A stretch of 64,000 bases of DNA, taken from assembly GCA_026967495.1 (NCBI GenBank), contig CP114060.1, positions 2,666,001-2,730,000 on the forward strand. The letters run 5' to 3'. How positions within the stretch are numbered: the stretch's first letter is position 1; each line of letters opens with the position of its first letter. The stretch is from Rouxiella badensis. Its GTDB lineage: Bacteria; Pseudomonadota; Gammaproteobacteria; Enterobacterales; Enterobacteriaceae. Of the stretch, positions 54,370 to 63,058 are shown piece by piece. A program made the position numbers and the translations under genes. A model generated the notes under the pieces. The model made no database searches and was not told the origin of the DNA. It saw only the letters and a program-made list of their open reading frames with translations.

Positions 54370-55011
54370 TTAGCGTTTGTTCTCTGGCTGGCAGCCGGAG
54401 CGGATGTCTTCGCAAAGCAGCGTAGCGCATCCCAGACTCAATTCTTTACGTTTTTGTGCATCACCGGGAATACGCGCCATTTGGTCGAGCATGCCCACAA
54501 AACACTGGCCCATTTGCGTGGCGCTAATGTCCTTGCGGTAAAGCCCGTTTTTCTGCTCTTTGGCAATGTTCTGACCGATAAGCTCTGCCAAACCCGCCTT
54601 GGTGGCCGTGCAGCCCGGCGGTTGAAAGAAGCCTATCTGGGTCAGGTCCGGATCCTCGGCCAGAAAGTCGAGAAGCTGCTGAAAACTCAGCGCAACGCGG
54701 TCAAACACCTCTTCCGCGTGCGCCTCGCCTTCAATCAGAAACGTCAGCGTCAGGGTCTCCAGGCGTGAACGAAATTCGGTCATCAGGTCTTCATAGGCCA
54801 TCTCTTTACTCTCAAAATAGCAGTAAAAAGTGGGCTGCGAGACGCCGGTTGCCTTAACGATATCGCTGACCTTGGTGTTGTGATAACCCAATCGGGCAAA
54901 CTCCGCCGCCGCATGACGGCGAAGGTTGGCGTGGGTTCTCTCACCTTTGGAAAGGGAGACGCCCTTTGCAGGGGCGCTCTCTGTGGCAGGGGAAGACGTT
55001 TTGTTTTGCAT
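54370..55011 (-). CDS. TetR-family regulator
   Basis: About 213 residues: HTH at residues 35-80 (RRHAAAEFARLGYHNTKVSD, then VSQPTFYCYFESKEMAYEDL) with a helical ligand domain. It follows ydhP by 31 bases on the same strand, so it is probably co-transcribed and may control that exporter. ATG 55011 is used; GTG 55023, just after AAAGGATCT, is an alternative. The longer frame to 55146 overlaps ydhP and is unlikely. Confidence 0.85.
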   Translation of the reverse strand: MQNKTSSPATESAPAKGVSLSKGERTHANLRRHAAAEFARLGYHNTKVSDIVKATGVSQPTFYCYFESKEMAYEDLMTEFRSRLETLTLTFLIEGEAHAEEVFDRVALSFQQLLDFLAEDPDLTQIGFFQPPGCTATKAGLAELIGQNIAKEQKNGLYRKDISATQMGQCFVGMLDQMARIPGDAQKRKELSLGCATLLCEDIRSGCQPENKR

Positions 55012-55042
55012 CACGACTTTCACAGATCCTTTTCTGAAAGAT

Positions 55043-56210
55043 TTATGCGCTTTCGCTGGCAAATTCACGGTTTGAAGCCCGGCTGGCCACCACCAGTACC
55101 AGACCCAGCAGCGCGAGAACGGCACCGGCCGGTGGGATCCACGCATAGGTCAGGCCTGAACTCAGCACGCCGCCACCCAGTGCAGCACCGAGCGCATTGC
55201 CGAGGTTAAAGGCACCGATATTGACCGATGACGCCATGCCCGGCGCTTCATGAGCGGCGTCCATCACGCGCATTTGCAGCGGTCCAATCAGTCCGAACGA
55301 CATCATCCCCCACAGTACCATAGACACTGCAGCACCGATGTGACTTGTCACAGAGAAAGGCATGATAAACATCGAGGCGGCTAACAGGCTGAAGAACAAG
55401 ATTAAGGTGCCATCAACCGAGCGGTCAACCAGCTTACCGCTGATATAGTTACCGAGGGTGAAACCAACGCCAATCAGCATCAGCATTGCGGTAACGAACT
55501 CACCGGAGGCATGGGTCAGCCGCTCAAGGATGGGCGTAATATAGGTATAAAGGGTGAACATCGCACCGGCACCCAAAACAGTCGTCGCCAGCGAGCGTAG
55601 GACCACAGGGCGCACCAGAACGGAGAGCCTCTTTCTTCACTTCCGGCATTTTACCCGCTTCACCTTTCGGCAGCGTCTTGGCGATACCTATCATCGCGAT
55701 AACGCCAAGCACGGCGGTTGCAGCAAAGGTGGTACGCCAGCCAATCGTCTGTCCAATCATGGTGGCGACCGGCACACCGCCGATGTTGGCGATAGTCAGA
55801 CCGGAAAACATTATTGCCACTGCGCTACCGCGTTTCTCGACCGGTACCAGGCTGGTGGCAACCAGCGCGCCGAGGCCAAAGAAGGCACCGTGTGAGAAGC
55901 TGGTGACCACGCGCGACAGCAGCAGCAGGGTGTAATTAGGGGCAATAGCGGACAGCAGATTACCAATAACAAAAATGCCCATCAGCAGCACCAGCGCCGA
56001 TTTACGGCGATAGCGGCTCATGAACAGCGTCATCAGCGGTGCGCCAATCATCACGCCGATAGCGTAGGCGCTGATCAGCAGTCCGGCGGTCGGGATAGAA
56101 ACCCCAACGCCGGTGGCAATGGTTGGCAAGAGACCCATAGGCGCAAATTCGGTGGTACCGATCCCAAATGAACCCAGGGCCAATGCCAGCAGTGGCAGTT
56201 TGGACGACAT
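55043..56210 (-). CDS. ydhP: MFS exporter YdhP, one frameshift
   Basis: A 388-residue DHA1 major-facilitator protein after repair; E. coli YdhP has 389. Matching segments: LLALALGSFGIGTTEFAPMG, GAPLMTLFMSRYRRKSAL, NIGGVPVATMIGQTIGW, TVLGAGAMFTLYTYITP, and SSVNIGAFNLGNALGAALGG. The frame breaks at 55625-55631 (GAGCCTC); restoring GAGCTC yields EVKKELSVLVRPVVLRSL, as in YdhP. Substrate unknown; predicted drug or sugar efflux. Followed by the TetR gene. Confidence 0.9.
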
Positions 56211-56404
56211 AGCTCGAACCCTCAATATGTTGATTATTATGAATTAAGTATTTTTATTGCTGTGTAGATGCGATGGAAATTAATCGTGCAGATGTTTTGC
56301 TGATTAAAATCTTACTTACTAGTAAACTTACTTACAAGTAAGATTTGGGCGAAGAGGGGAGCAATCTGTGCTGTCAGAGAGGGGGAGAGGCGTGACCCTG
56401 TCAC

Positions 56405-57295
56405 TTATTGTTGAGAATCGACAATCTCCTGATTCACCCATTGCAGCAGCTGTTTGACGGCCTTAGAGAGAATTTGGTTCTGTCGCAAAATATAGCCAAG
56501 GCGGGTTGCAGGGAACTCCGGCAGGGGCGTGATTTTAGTGGTCAGGTTGGTTTTGCTGTGCAGTGAAAACTCCGGAACCAGTGCCACGCCGAATCCTGCC
56601 TCCGCCCAGTCGATTTGTGCATCCACGCTGCCGACCTCCATCACCCGATAGCGCGGCAGATTAAGTAACGGCAGCGCTTGATCCAGCAGGTCGCGAGTTC
56701 GAGTATCGTGACCCAGCAAAATCAGCGTAGGTTGATCGGCATGGAGGGTGCTTTCAGGCTGCTGCTCGCGCTGCCATAGCTCAAGATTGTTGCCCAGCGC
56801 ACACCATTTAATCTGCTGTAGTTCGGTAAAGTACAGCGGTTGGCTCTCTTTTTGCTCAATAACGAAGCCGAGATCGGCCTTGGCGTTTTTGACCAGCTCC
56901 GATGCCTGCGAGGAGGTAGTGTTCAACAGCGTAAAGTCGATGCCGGGAAACTGTTTCTTAAACAGCTGGAAAGGTTTGATAAGCAACAGACGCGAGATGA
57001 TATCGCTGGCGGCAATGGTGAGCGTACCGCGGCTTTGATCGTTAATCGCGTTGAGGTCCGCCTGACAAACCTGAAGCTCCATCAGCGTTCTCTGGCTGGT
57101 ATCCAGCAGGCGATAACCCGCCTGCGTCAGCCGAAAGGGATTGCGCTCGATAAGCTTGACCCGCGTGGTCTGCTCCAGTTGCTTGACGTGCAGACTGACG
57201 TTCGGCTGTGTCATGTGCAGCGCGGCGGCGGCTTTCCCAAAGTGTTGTAACTCCGCCAGCGTGACGAACGTTTTTAACCAGTTAATATCCAGCAT
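56405..57295 (-). CDS. LysR-family regulator divergent from the PurA paralogue
   Basis: A 296-residue LysR-type factor: HTH QHFGKAAAALHMTQPNVSLH, linker and effector domain (GTLTIAASDIISRLLLIKPF, AGFGVALVPEFSLHSK). It is divergent from the adenylosuccinate-synthetase-like gene over 142 bases that contain an eight-base inverted repeat, so it probably controls that gene (inference from layout). Confidence 0.85.
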   Translation of the reverse strand: MLDINWLKTFVTLAELQHFGKAAAALHMTQPNVSLHVKQLEQTTRVKLIERNPFRLTQAGYRLLDTSQRTLMELQVCQADLNAINDQSRGTLTIAASDIISRLLLIKPFQLFKKQFPGIDFTLLNTTSSQASELVKNAKADLGFVIEQKESQPLYFTELQQIKWCALGNNLELWQREQQPESTLHADQPTLILLGHDTRTRDLLDQALPLLNLPRYRVMEVGSVDAQIDWAEAGFGVALVPEFSLHSKTNLTTKITPLPEFPATRLGYILRQNQILSKAVKQLLQWVNQEIVDSQQ

Positions 57296-57342
57296 GTTAT
57301 TGGCCTTTCAGGAGCAGTTTCCAAAAATTTTCTGCAGCCATT

Positions 57343-57388
57343 ATATGAGATTCTTATTGAGATGATAATTATAATTAATTTCTCATAT
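57343..57388. promoter_or_regulatory. Inverted repeat between LysR and purA-like gene
   Basis: ATATGAGA (57343-57350) and TCTCATAT (57381-57388) are perfect mirror halves in the divergent promoter region, a candidate LysR operator. Confidence 0.45.
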
Positions 57389-57437
57389 TTGAATCATGGG
57401 CATAGCATGACTCCTTAATCAATGAGGAGAGTTGAAT

Positions 57438-58694
57438 ATGCCGTCGATTGTAGTGGTAGGTGCAAACTGGGGCGATGAAGGCAAAGGCCGCATCGTAGAT
57501 TTACTGGCAGCCGATGCCGCAGCAAGTATCCGTTTTCAGGGCGGTAACAACGCGGGTCATACCGTTGTTAACGACTTTGGTACCTTTAAGCTGCACCAGT
57601 TACCTAGCGGCATTTTCAACAAAGGCTGCGTTGCCGTTCTCGGCCCGGGCATGGTTATCAGCCCAGCGGCGCTGACTCAGGAAATCGCCGAAGTTAAAGC
57701 GGCGGGCGTTGACGTTAAACTGTGTATCTCTGACCGCGCTACTCTGTGCCTGCCGCTGCACGCACTTGAAGATACTCTTGAAGAACAACGTCTTGGCGAT
57801 GCAGCTTACGGCTCAACTCGTCAGGGCATCGCGCCAGCCTACGGCGACCGCGTAATGAAAAAAGGCATCCTGATCGGTTGGTTGAACCAGCCTGAAGTTC
57901 TGCAGGAACGTATTCAGTTCATGCTGGACTGGAAACTGCCACAGCTGAAAGCGCTGTACCCAAGCTTTGACTTCACCCAGACCGCTGCAGAAATGACCGC
58001 ATGGCTGCTAGACGTGACCGCACCATGGCGTGAATTCATCTGCAACGTGACCGAGCCACTGAAAGCCCTACAGAAACAAGACGCTAACCTGCTGTTCGAA
58101 GCCCAGCTGGGTGCGGGTCGTGACCTGGTTTACGGCGAATACCCGTGGACAACCTCTTCAAACGTGACCGCCGCTTATGCAGGTATCGGCAGTGGCTTAC
58201 CGGCTCTGCGCCCTGAGCGTGTGATTGCGGTGGCTAAAGCATTCAGTTCTTCTGTCGGTACCGGCACGCTGGTTACTGCCATGGAAGAGCAGGATAACTT
58301 CCGTGAGAACGCTAACGAGTTTGGCGCAACCACCGGTCGTCCACGTGACATGGGTTACTTTGATGCTGTCGCCACCCGTAACGGCGTTGAGCTACAGGCT
58401 GCGACTGAAATCGCCCTGACCAAGATCGACTGCCTGTCCGGCCTGGCTGACCTGAAAATCTGTGTCGCCTACGCGGGTGAGCACACTGAAAACCCAATCT
58501 GGCCACAGACTGCTGCACTGGCACCTGTTTACGAGCAGATGGAATCCTGGAGCGAAGACATCACAGGCTGCCGTACCTTCGAAAGCCTGCCGGTGGCTGC
58601 ACAGCGTTACGTTGAGCGTATCGAAGAACTGATGGGCGTTCGCGTCAGCATGGTTTCTGTCGGTCCAGAACGTGACCAGATGATCAATCGTTAA
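57438..58694 (+). CDS. Adenylosuccinate synthetase paralogue
   Basis: A 418-residue PurA-fold enzyme joining IMP and aspartate with GTP, or a related reaction. Catalytic Asp13 in GDEGKG and His41 in NNAGHT are kept at the E. coli positions; GTP-base motif TKID and VSVGPERDQM are present. It differs from housekeeping PurA: GSTRQGIAPAYGDR replaces GTTGRGIGPAYEDK, and the aspartate loop reads TTGRPRDMGYFD. ATG 57438 lies eight bases after AGGAGA. A divergent LysR regulator, a setting not seen for normal purA, suggests a second, inducible copy. Codon use is strongly biased, as for a well-expressed gene. Substrate change is possible but unproven. Confidence 0.85.
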   Translation: MPSIVVVGANWGDEGKGRIVDLLAADAAASIRFQGGNNAGHTVVNDFGTFKLHQLPSGIFNKGCVAVLGPGMVISPAALTQEIAEVKAAGVDVKLCISDRATLCLPLHALEDTLEEQRLGDAAYGSTRQGIAPAYGDRVMKKGILIGWLNQPEVLQERIQFMLDWKLPQLKALYPSFDFTQTAAEMTAWLLDVTAPWREFICNVTEPLKALQKQDANLLFEAQLGAGRDLVYGEYPWTTSSNVTAAYAGIGSGLPALRPERVIAVAKAFSSSVGTGTLVTAMEEQDNFRENANEFGATTGRPRDMGYFDAVATRNGVELQAATEIALTKIDCLSGLADLKICVAYAGEHTENPIWPQTAALAPVYEQMESWSEDITGCRTFESLPVAAQRYVERIEELMGVRVSMVSVGPERDQMINR

Positions 58695-58718
58695 TCATTG
58701 ATTAATCAAAAATTACCG

Positions 58719-58750
58719 AGTCCTGCTATCTCTGTGAGCAGGGCTTTTTT
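58719..58750 (+). terminator. Terminator of the purA-like gene
   Basis: AGTCCTGCT and AGCAGGGCT pair (one wobble) and run into TTTTTT. Confidence 0.8.
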
Positions 58751-58883
58751 GTATGCTGCGCTGACGTTCCCCTCCCGCCGATGCCTGTCTCGGCAATTTT
58801 CTCTTCCTGTTATTACTCACGGCATTAACGCTATTTCTAATGAGGCTATTCGGCCGCAATGCTCACGTTTCGTGACGAGCCAG

Positions 58884-59002
58884 GGAGCGCCGAATGTCTT
58901 TCCACCGCTGACACAGCTTGCGATGCCTGACTTTGGATGGCGTTTAAACGACAAGCAGATTGCTCACCTCGCGACCTTCATCCGCAGCGAATGGGGTAAA
59001 AC
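58884..59002 (+). pseudogene. Remnant of a cytochrome c subunit gene
   Basis: GAPNVFPPL, and MPDFGWRLNDKQIAHLATFI followed by RSEWG, are diagnostic pieces of the C-terminal haem domain of membrane-bound alcohol/gluconate dehydrogenase cytochrome subunits. The segment normally lying between them and the haem motifs upstream are missing. The rest of the 58751-59076 gap holds no gene. A decayed and internally deleted copy. Confidence 0.6.
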
Positions 59003-59076
59003 ACTGTTCAACGCAGTAGCAATAACTCTGTTTCGCGCTCTGTCCCCAGAGCGCGATTCTCATGCAGGCCGACTTT

Positions 59077-60345
59077 TCAAATCATCCGTACCTTCATTAT
59101 CTCATTCACTCTGGTTGTATAAGCGGGCGACAGCATCTCACGCTTCATCTCCCAGCTTCTTTCGACGCCTTGACCGGCGAACCAGACCCGGCCTTTACCG
59201 TCTTTGTGAATCAAATCAATCGCCGCCATCAGCTGTTCGCTGTTGGCGCGAGGTTTGATTTCATCGAATAATCCGAGCTGAGCCACGCCCTGGCTGTAAA
59301 AGTCACCCAGCATGACGCCGCATTTTTGGAAACGATGCCCCTCTTTCCAGAGGTCATCCAGGCACTTGGTCGCCGCCGCGATAATGTCCCGCGTATCCTG
59401 GGTCGGGATTTGCAGCTGGATGGAGCAGCAATTGCCGTAGTAGTCCTCGCCGTCGGCGAAGGGGCTGGTTTTGGCAAACGCCGAGATATGACGGCAGTAC
59501 CGATTCTCTTTGCGCAACTTTTCTGCTGCCCGCACGGCGTGGCTGCAAATCGCCTCACGCATCAAGCTATATTGACTCACGCGATCGCCAAAAGATCGCG
59601 AACAGATGATTTGCTGCTTGGTCGGCGCCAACTCTTCGGGTTCAAGACAAGGCTCGCCGCGCAGTTCACGCACGGTACGTTCAAGGACTACGCTGAAATG
59701 TTTGCGGATAAGCGCCGGAGAGGCGTCGGCGAGCTGTAAAGCGGTATTGATGCCCATCGCGTTAAGCCTTTTCGATATCCGCCTGCCGACGCCCCAGACT
59801 TCGCCCACCTCGATAAGTGCCATCAGTTTGCGCTGGCGAGCGAGGAGGGAGAGGTCGACCACGCCCTCCGTCTTGCTCCATTTTTTAGCCGCGTGGTTTG
59901 CCAGTTTGGCCAGCGTCTTGGTGGGGCCGATGCCCACGCCCATCTTCAGGCCGGTGCATTTATCGATCTTGTCCCTGATTTCGTGGCCAAACGTTTCGAG
60001 ATTTTTGCAATTGCTGACCCCTTGCAGGTCGATAAACGCCTCATCGATAGAGTAGATTTCGACTTTGGGGCATATCTCCTCGAGGAGGGTCATCACCCGA
60101 TATGACATATCGCCGTACAGCGCATAGTTGCTGCTGAAAATCGCCACCTTATGCTGTTCGCAGGCCTGCCGCACTTTGAAAAAGGGAGCGCCCATCTGAA
60201 TGCCGGCCACTTTGGCTTCTTTATTGCGCGCGATAACGCAGCCGTCGTTGTTGGATAACACCACGATCGGACGCCCCTTCAGGTCCGGCCGGAATGCCGC
60301 CTCGCAGCTCGCGTAAAAAGAGTTAACGTCGGCGAGGGCAAACAT
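59077..60345 (-). CDS. umuC: DNA polymerase V catalytic subunit UmuC
   Basis: A 422-residue Y-family error-prone polymerase. Active-site acidic motifs are FALADVNSFYASCE and YSIDEAFIDL; LSNNDGCVIARN and GVGIGPTKTLAKLAN are conserved. Later come the helix-hairpin-helix (VWGVGRRISKRLNAMGI), the little-finger domain and the beta-clamp-binding stretch near AQLGLFDE. It acts with UmuD'2 to copy past lesions. Its start overlaps the umuD stop by one base. Confidence 0.94.
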   Translation of the reverse strand: MFALADVNSFYASCEAAFRPDLKGRPIVVLSNNDGCVIARNKEAKVAGIQMGAPFFKVRQACEQHKVAIFSSNYALYGDMSYRVMTLLEEICPKVEIYSIDEAFIDLQGVSNCKNLETFGHEIRDKIDKCTGLKMGVGIGPTKTLAKLANHAAKKWSKTEGVVDLSLLARQRKLMALIEVGEVWGVGRRISKRLNAMGINTALQLADASPALIRKHFSVVLERTVRELRGEPCLEPEELAPTKQQIICSRSFGDRVSQYSLMREAICSHAVRAAEKLRKENRYCRHISAFAKTSPFADGEDYYGNCCSIQLQIPTQDTRDIIAAATKCLDDLWKEGHRFQKCGVMLGDFYSQGVAQLGLFDEIKPRANSEQLMAAIDLIHKDGKGRVWFAGQGVERSWEMKREMLSPAYTTRVNEIMKVRMI

Positions 60346-60767
60346 TATTTAAACCCAGTGATGCTGAACGTCACCACGCCAAAAATTTCCAGTTCGTCTA
60401 TGCCCTCGTGCAGAACGATCGGGGGAAAGTTCGGGTTCATGGGCTCAAGTTTGACCAACGGATGGGTGCAAAGGCGTTTAACGGTGTATTCACCGGCGAC
60501 GGAGGCGATAACGATGTCACCGTGCTTCGCATCGAGGCTTCTGTCGACCACTAGCATCGATCCTTCGAAGATCCCGGCGTCGACCATCGAGATACCGGTC
60601 GCCGAAACGAAGTAGGTTGCGGCCGGATGTCTAATACATAGCTTGTTTAAATCTATGCTTTTTTCAATATAATCCTGCGCGGGAGACGGGAAACCGGCCG
60701 GGACCTTGTCCTGGAAATAAGGGAGTGGCATGTCGACGGGTGAACGTGCTGCACGGATAAAAGTCAT
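60345..60767 (-). CDS. umuD: DNA polymerase V accessory protein UmuD
   Basis: A 140-residue self-cleaving protein. With the start at 60767 the numbering matches E. coli: cleavage site Ala24-Gly25 in PAGFPSP (Cys-Gly in E. coli), nucleophile Ser60 in ATGISMVD and Lys97 in GEYTVKRL, which supports this start over GTG 60779. RecA filaments trigger cleavage to UmuD', the active partner of UmuC. A LexA box lies 18 bases upstream. Confidence 0.94.
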   Translation of the reverse strand: MTFIRAARSPVDMPLPYFQDKVPAGFPSPAQDYIEKSIDLNKLCIRHPAATYFVSATGISMVDAGIFEGSMLVVDRSLDAKHGDIVIASVAGEYTVKRLCTHPLVKLEPMNPNFPPIVLHEGIDELEIFGVVTFSITGFK

Positions 60768-60784
60768 TAGGATACCCACATGAT

Positions 60785-60804
60785 TACTGGTTATATATAC
60801 AGTA
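60785..60804. promoter_or_regulatory. LexA (SOS) box of umuDC
   Basis: TACTGGTTATATATACAGTA: CTG and CAG separated by ten AT-rich bases, the standard LexA operator, directly upstream of umuD. Confidence 0.88.
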
Positions 60805-60989
60805 TAATCATGTGGGGCACGATTTTGAAAGAGAAAAACAACAGAAAGTACTAAGGTGCTGAACCATAAAGAAACTTAATAATTATCCTTAAAAATCATA
60901 TTTTTAATGAAATATTTTCAACTTAATCTTTTATTTTTCAATGAACTACCTGTGATTTATATTAAGCGGCATGTTATGGAGGAATAATA

Positions 60990-61016
60990 ATGTTAAAAAA
61001 GAAACGCGACCGATAA
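60990..61016 (+). other. Eight-codon frame with strong ribosome site
   Basis: GGAGG lies eight bases before ATG 60990; the peptide MLKKKRDR ends 45 bases before the GNAT start. It might be a leader peptide, or a coincidence in an AT-rich region. The 282 bases 60780-61061 otherwise hold only the SOS box. Confidence 0.3.
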
Positions 61017-61061
61017 TCCGCTCTTGATTGAGCAATAAAAAACCTAACAGGGAGCCCCTTC

Positions 61062-61565
61062 ATGAGTGCAATTGTTCGTCTGGCAACCTTGAAAGATGCC
61101 GCCGCTATCAGTCATTTAGCCGTGGCGACTTTTCACCTGGCCTGTCCTAAAAGTACACCTGCGGAGGATGTTCGAAACTACATCGAAACGAATTTGCAGA
61201 TCGAATGCTTTGAAAATCTCCTCACCTCACCCAGCAGAAAGCTTCATGTTATTGAAGTCGATGGCAGAATTATCGGCTATAGCATGCTTAGCCTTGAGCC
61301 GGAGTCGGTAGGGATTCCTGAAGCGGATGGCATAGCGGAGCTGACGCGTTGCTATGTTCTGGCCGAGTTCCACGGGGCGGGCTATGCCCAAAAACTCGTT
61401 AGCGAAACGCTGCATAGCATAGAGGGCCACGTAAGATTGCTGGTGAATGAAGAAAACGGTCGCGCTATAAAATTCTATACTACTCATGGCTTTACGCCGG
61501 TTGGCGCGGCGTATTTTTATGTCGGGCAAGACAAGCATCGAGACCATGTCATGGTGAGATTCTAA
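61062..61565 (+). CDS. GNAT-family N-acetyltransferase
   Basis: A 167-residue acetyltransferase. Sheet and acetyl-CoA site: IIGYSMLSLEPE, ELTRCYVLAEFHGAGYAQKL (with the pantetheine-binding loop HGAGYA replacing the usual RxxGxG/A), and VNEENGRAIKFYTTHGFTPV. The substrate is unknown; small-molecule or ribosomal-protein acetylation are possible. CAGGGAG lies ten bases before ATG 61062. Confidence 0.85.
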   Translation: MSAIVRLATLKDAAAISHLAVATFHLACPKSTPAEDVRNYIETNLQIECFENLLTSPSRKLHVIEVDGRIIGYSMLSLEPESVGIPEADGIAELTRCYVLAEFHGAGYAQKLVSETLHSIEGHVRLLVNEENGRAIKFYTTHGFTPVGAAYFYVGQDKHRDHVMVRF

Positions 61566-61631
61566 CGGGGAGCGGGCATGAATCGGGAAAATGCCTGGCT
61601 TTAAAATATCGATTACCCGTGACTGAAGCCG

Positions 61632-62219
61632 TCATGGGTTAATCCATTTGCTGGCGTGGAGAGCGCCGCTGTCGGTGTAGGTCAGCCAGGCTCGCTGGTT
61701 ATTTTCTCTGCTCAACTGGAACCAGTCCAACGTATTAACGTGCAGTATTAACACGCCGAAATGAGCCAGTCCTTCCGCGTCATCCAACGGCTGCGTGCTG
61801 GCGTCATCAGCCGCAGCATGAAAGGCGAGACTGTCACCAGGAGGCCCTCCCGCGTAGGTACTTCTGGTTCTGGCAGAAAGCCCCCGCCACGCGGCACTGG
61901 CCTGTTGGCTTTCAAAAGTATACTGCTTAATGGTGCCCTCAAGGCGCAGCTGTAGCTTCTGCTGGTGGCCGTATCCCACGACCGTCACGCGAGGATGAGC
62001 CGCGATTTCCTGCCATTTAGGGCTGCGCGTATCGGTATGAAACTCAAGAATGCGCGCCAGCCTGTCCACGCGCCGTAAAACCACCATCCGGGCCTGCGGG
62101 TTGCCTGCGGTATCTACGGTGCAAAGGTTCAAATACCTGAAACCTGACTGGGGATCGCTGGCGGCGGTTTCCAGCGCCGTCCAGGCAGAGATATCGATGT
62201 CTTCAAGGCTTATCGGCAT
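61632..62219 (-). CDS. Pyridoxamine 5'-phosphate oxidase-like flavoprotein
   Basis: A 195-residue split-barrel FMN protein. RYLNLCTVDTAGNPQARMVV and FHTDTRSPKWQEI are the FMN phosphate-binding region of the PNPOx fold; the C-terminus WFQLSRENNQRAWLTYTDSG is of the Alr4036/YdhR-like short family rather than true PdxH, whose C-terminal RLHDR motif is missing. Enzymatic role unknown. ATG 62219 follows AGGAG at seven bases; the longer frame reads through the 9-base tandem repeat upstream. Confidence 0.78.
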   Translation of the reverse strand: MPISLEDIDISAWTALETAASDPQSGFRYLNLCTVDTAGNPQARMVVLRRVDRLARILEFHTDTRSPKWQEIAAHPRVTVVGYGHQQKLQLRLEGTIKQYTFESQQASAAWRGLSARTRSTYAGGPPGDSLAFHAAADDASTQPLDDAEGLAHFGVLILHVNTLDWFQLSRENNQRAWLTYTDSGALHASKWINP

Positions 62220-62227
62220 GATGTTGC

Positions 62228-62254
62228 TCCTGTCAATCCTGTCAATCCTGTCAG
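62228..62254. repeat. Three tandem copies of a 9-base unit
   Basis: TCCTGTCAA occurs twice and then TCCTGTCAG, immediately upstream of the PNPOx-like start. The last unit supplies part of that gene's ribosome-binding site on the minus strand. Confidence 0.75.
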
Positions 62255-62409
62255 TTGGAGGGGGCCGCAGTGTGGTCAGTTCTTCCGTCAGCACCCTAAG
62301 AGTAATACATGTTCATGGGACTCATCTAATGGCCAGATTATGCAACAGCAATACTTTCCAATACTTGCCGCGAGTCACCGGGTTTAATCATGCCTTAAAC
62401 AATCAGGGG

Positions 62410-63058
62410 ATGATGTCTATGATGCAGTTTTCCAACGGCTTTTTGCTTAGCCTTTCACTATGCCTGGATATCGGGATCGCCAACATCGCGATGATCACGC
62501 TGGCGATGCAGCGGGGATATTTTCACGGCTTTTGGCTGGGTGTCGGAACCTGCATCGGTGACCTGATTTATGCGCTGCTTGCGCTGGCTGGAATGGCGAT
62601 GCTGTTGCAGTTTACCGCCGTGCGTTGGGCACTGTGGATAGGCGGCGGCGCAATGCTGGTGTGGTTTGCAGTGAAAATGCTTATCGCGGCGGTGAAGGCG
62701 GCGAATGAATTACCGGCCGCAAAGGAGAACCCGCAGCGGCCGCTGTTGCGTGAATTTGCGCGCGGTATCATGCTGGCAATGTCTTCACCCACCGCCATTC
62801 TATGGTTTGCGACGGTCGGTGGCGCGCTGATATCACAGATGGGGCAGCACAGCGTGGCGGCTTCCTCTCGATTTTTGGGCGGATTCTTTATCGCCGGGAC
62901 TCGTCTGGACCTGCGTTTTATGCCTTGCGGGGAGTCTTGGCGGTAAATTATTGGGGCACCGACTGCTGAAATATTCCTATATTGCGTCGGCGCTAATTTT
63001 CAGCTATTTCGCGATTTATGTTATCGCTTCAGGCTACAGAGAATTTATTGCGCGCTGA
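62410..63058 (+). CDS. LysE-family amino-acid exporter, one frameshift
   Basis: About 215 residues after repair, six helices. FSNGFLLSLSLCLDIGIANI, TCIGDLIYALLALAGMAMLL, FARGIMLAMSSPTAILWFAT and FLGGFFIAGLVWT are typical of LysE/RhtB translocators. The frame breaks at 62896-62902 (GGGACTC); restoring GGGCTC gives AGLVWTCVLCLAGSLGG and carries the frame to the stop at 63058. Several ATGs cluster at 62410-62422; AGGGG lies just before. The 3' end overlaps that of the convergent AraC gene by 30 bases. Confidence 0.83.

Noticed and set aside
57438..58694. PurZ-type 2-aminoadenine synthetase
   Set aside because: The catalytic Asp13 is kept, whereas PurZ enzymes have Ser at that place; there are no phage genes nearby.
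61632..62219. True pyridoxamine 5'-phosphate oxidase PdxH
   Set aside because: The C-terminal substrate motif of PdxH is missing; only the general FMN-binding fold is supported.
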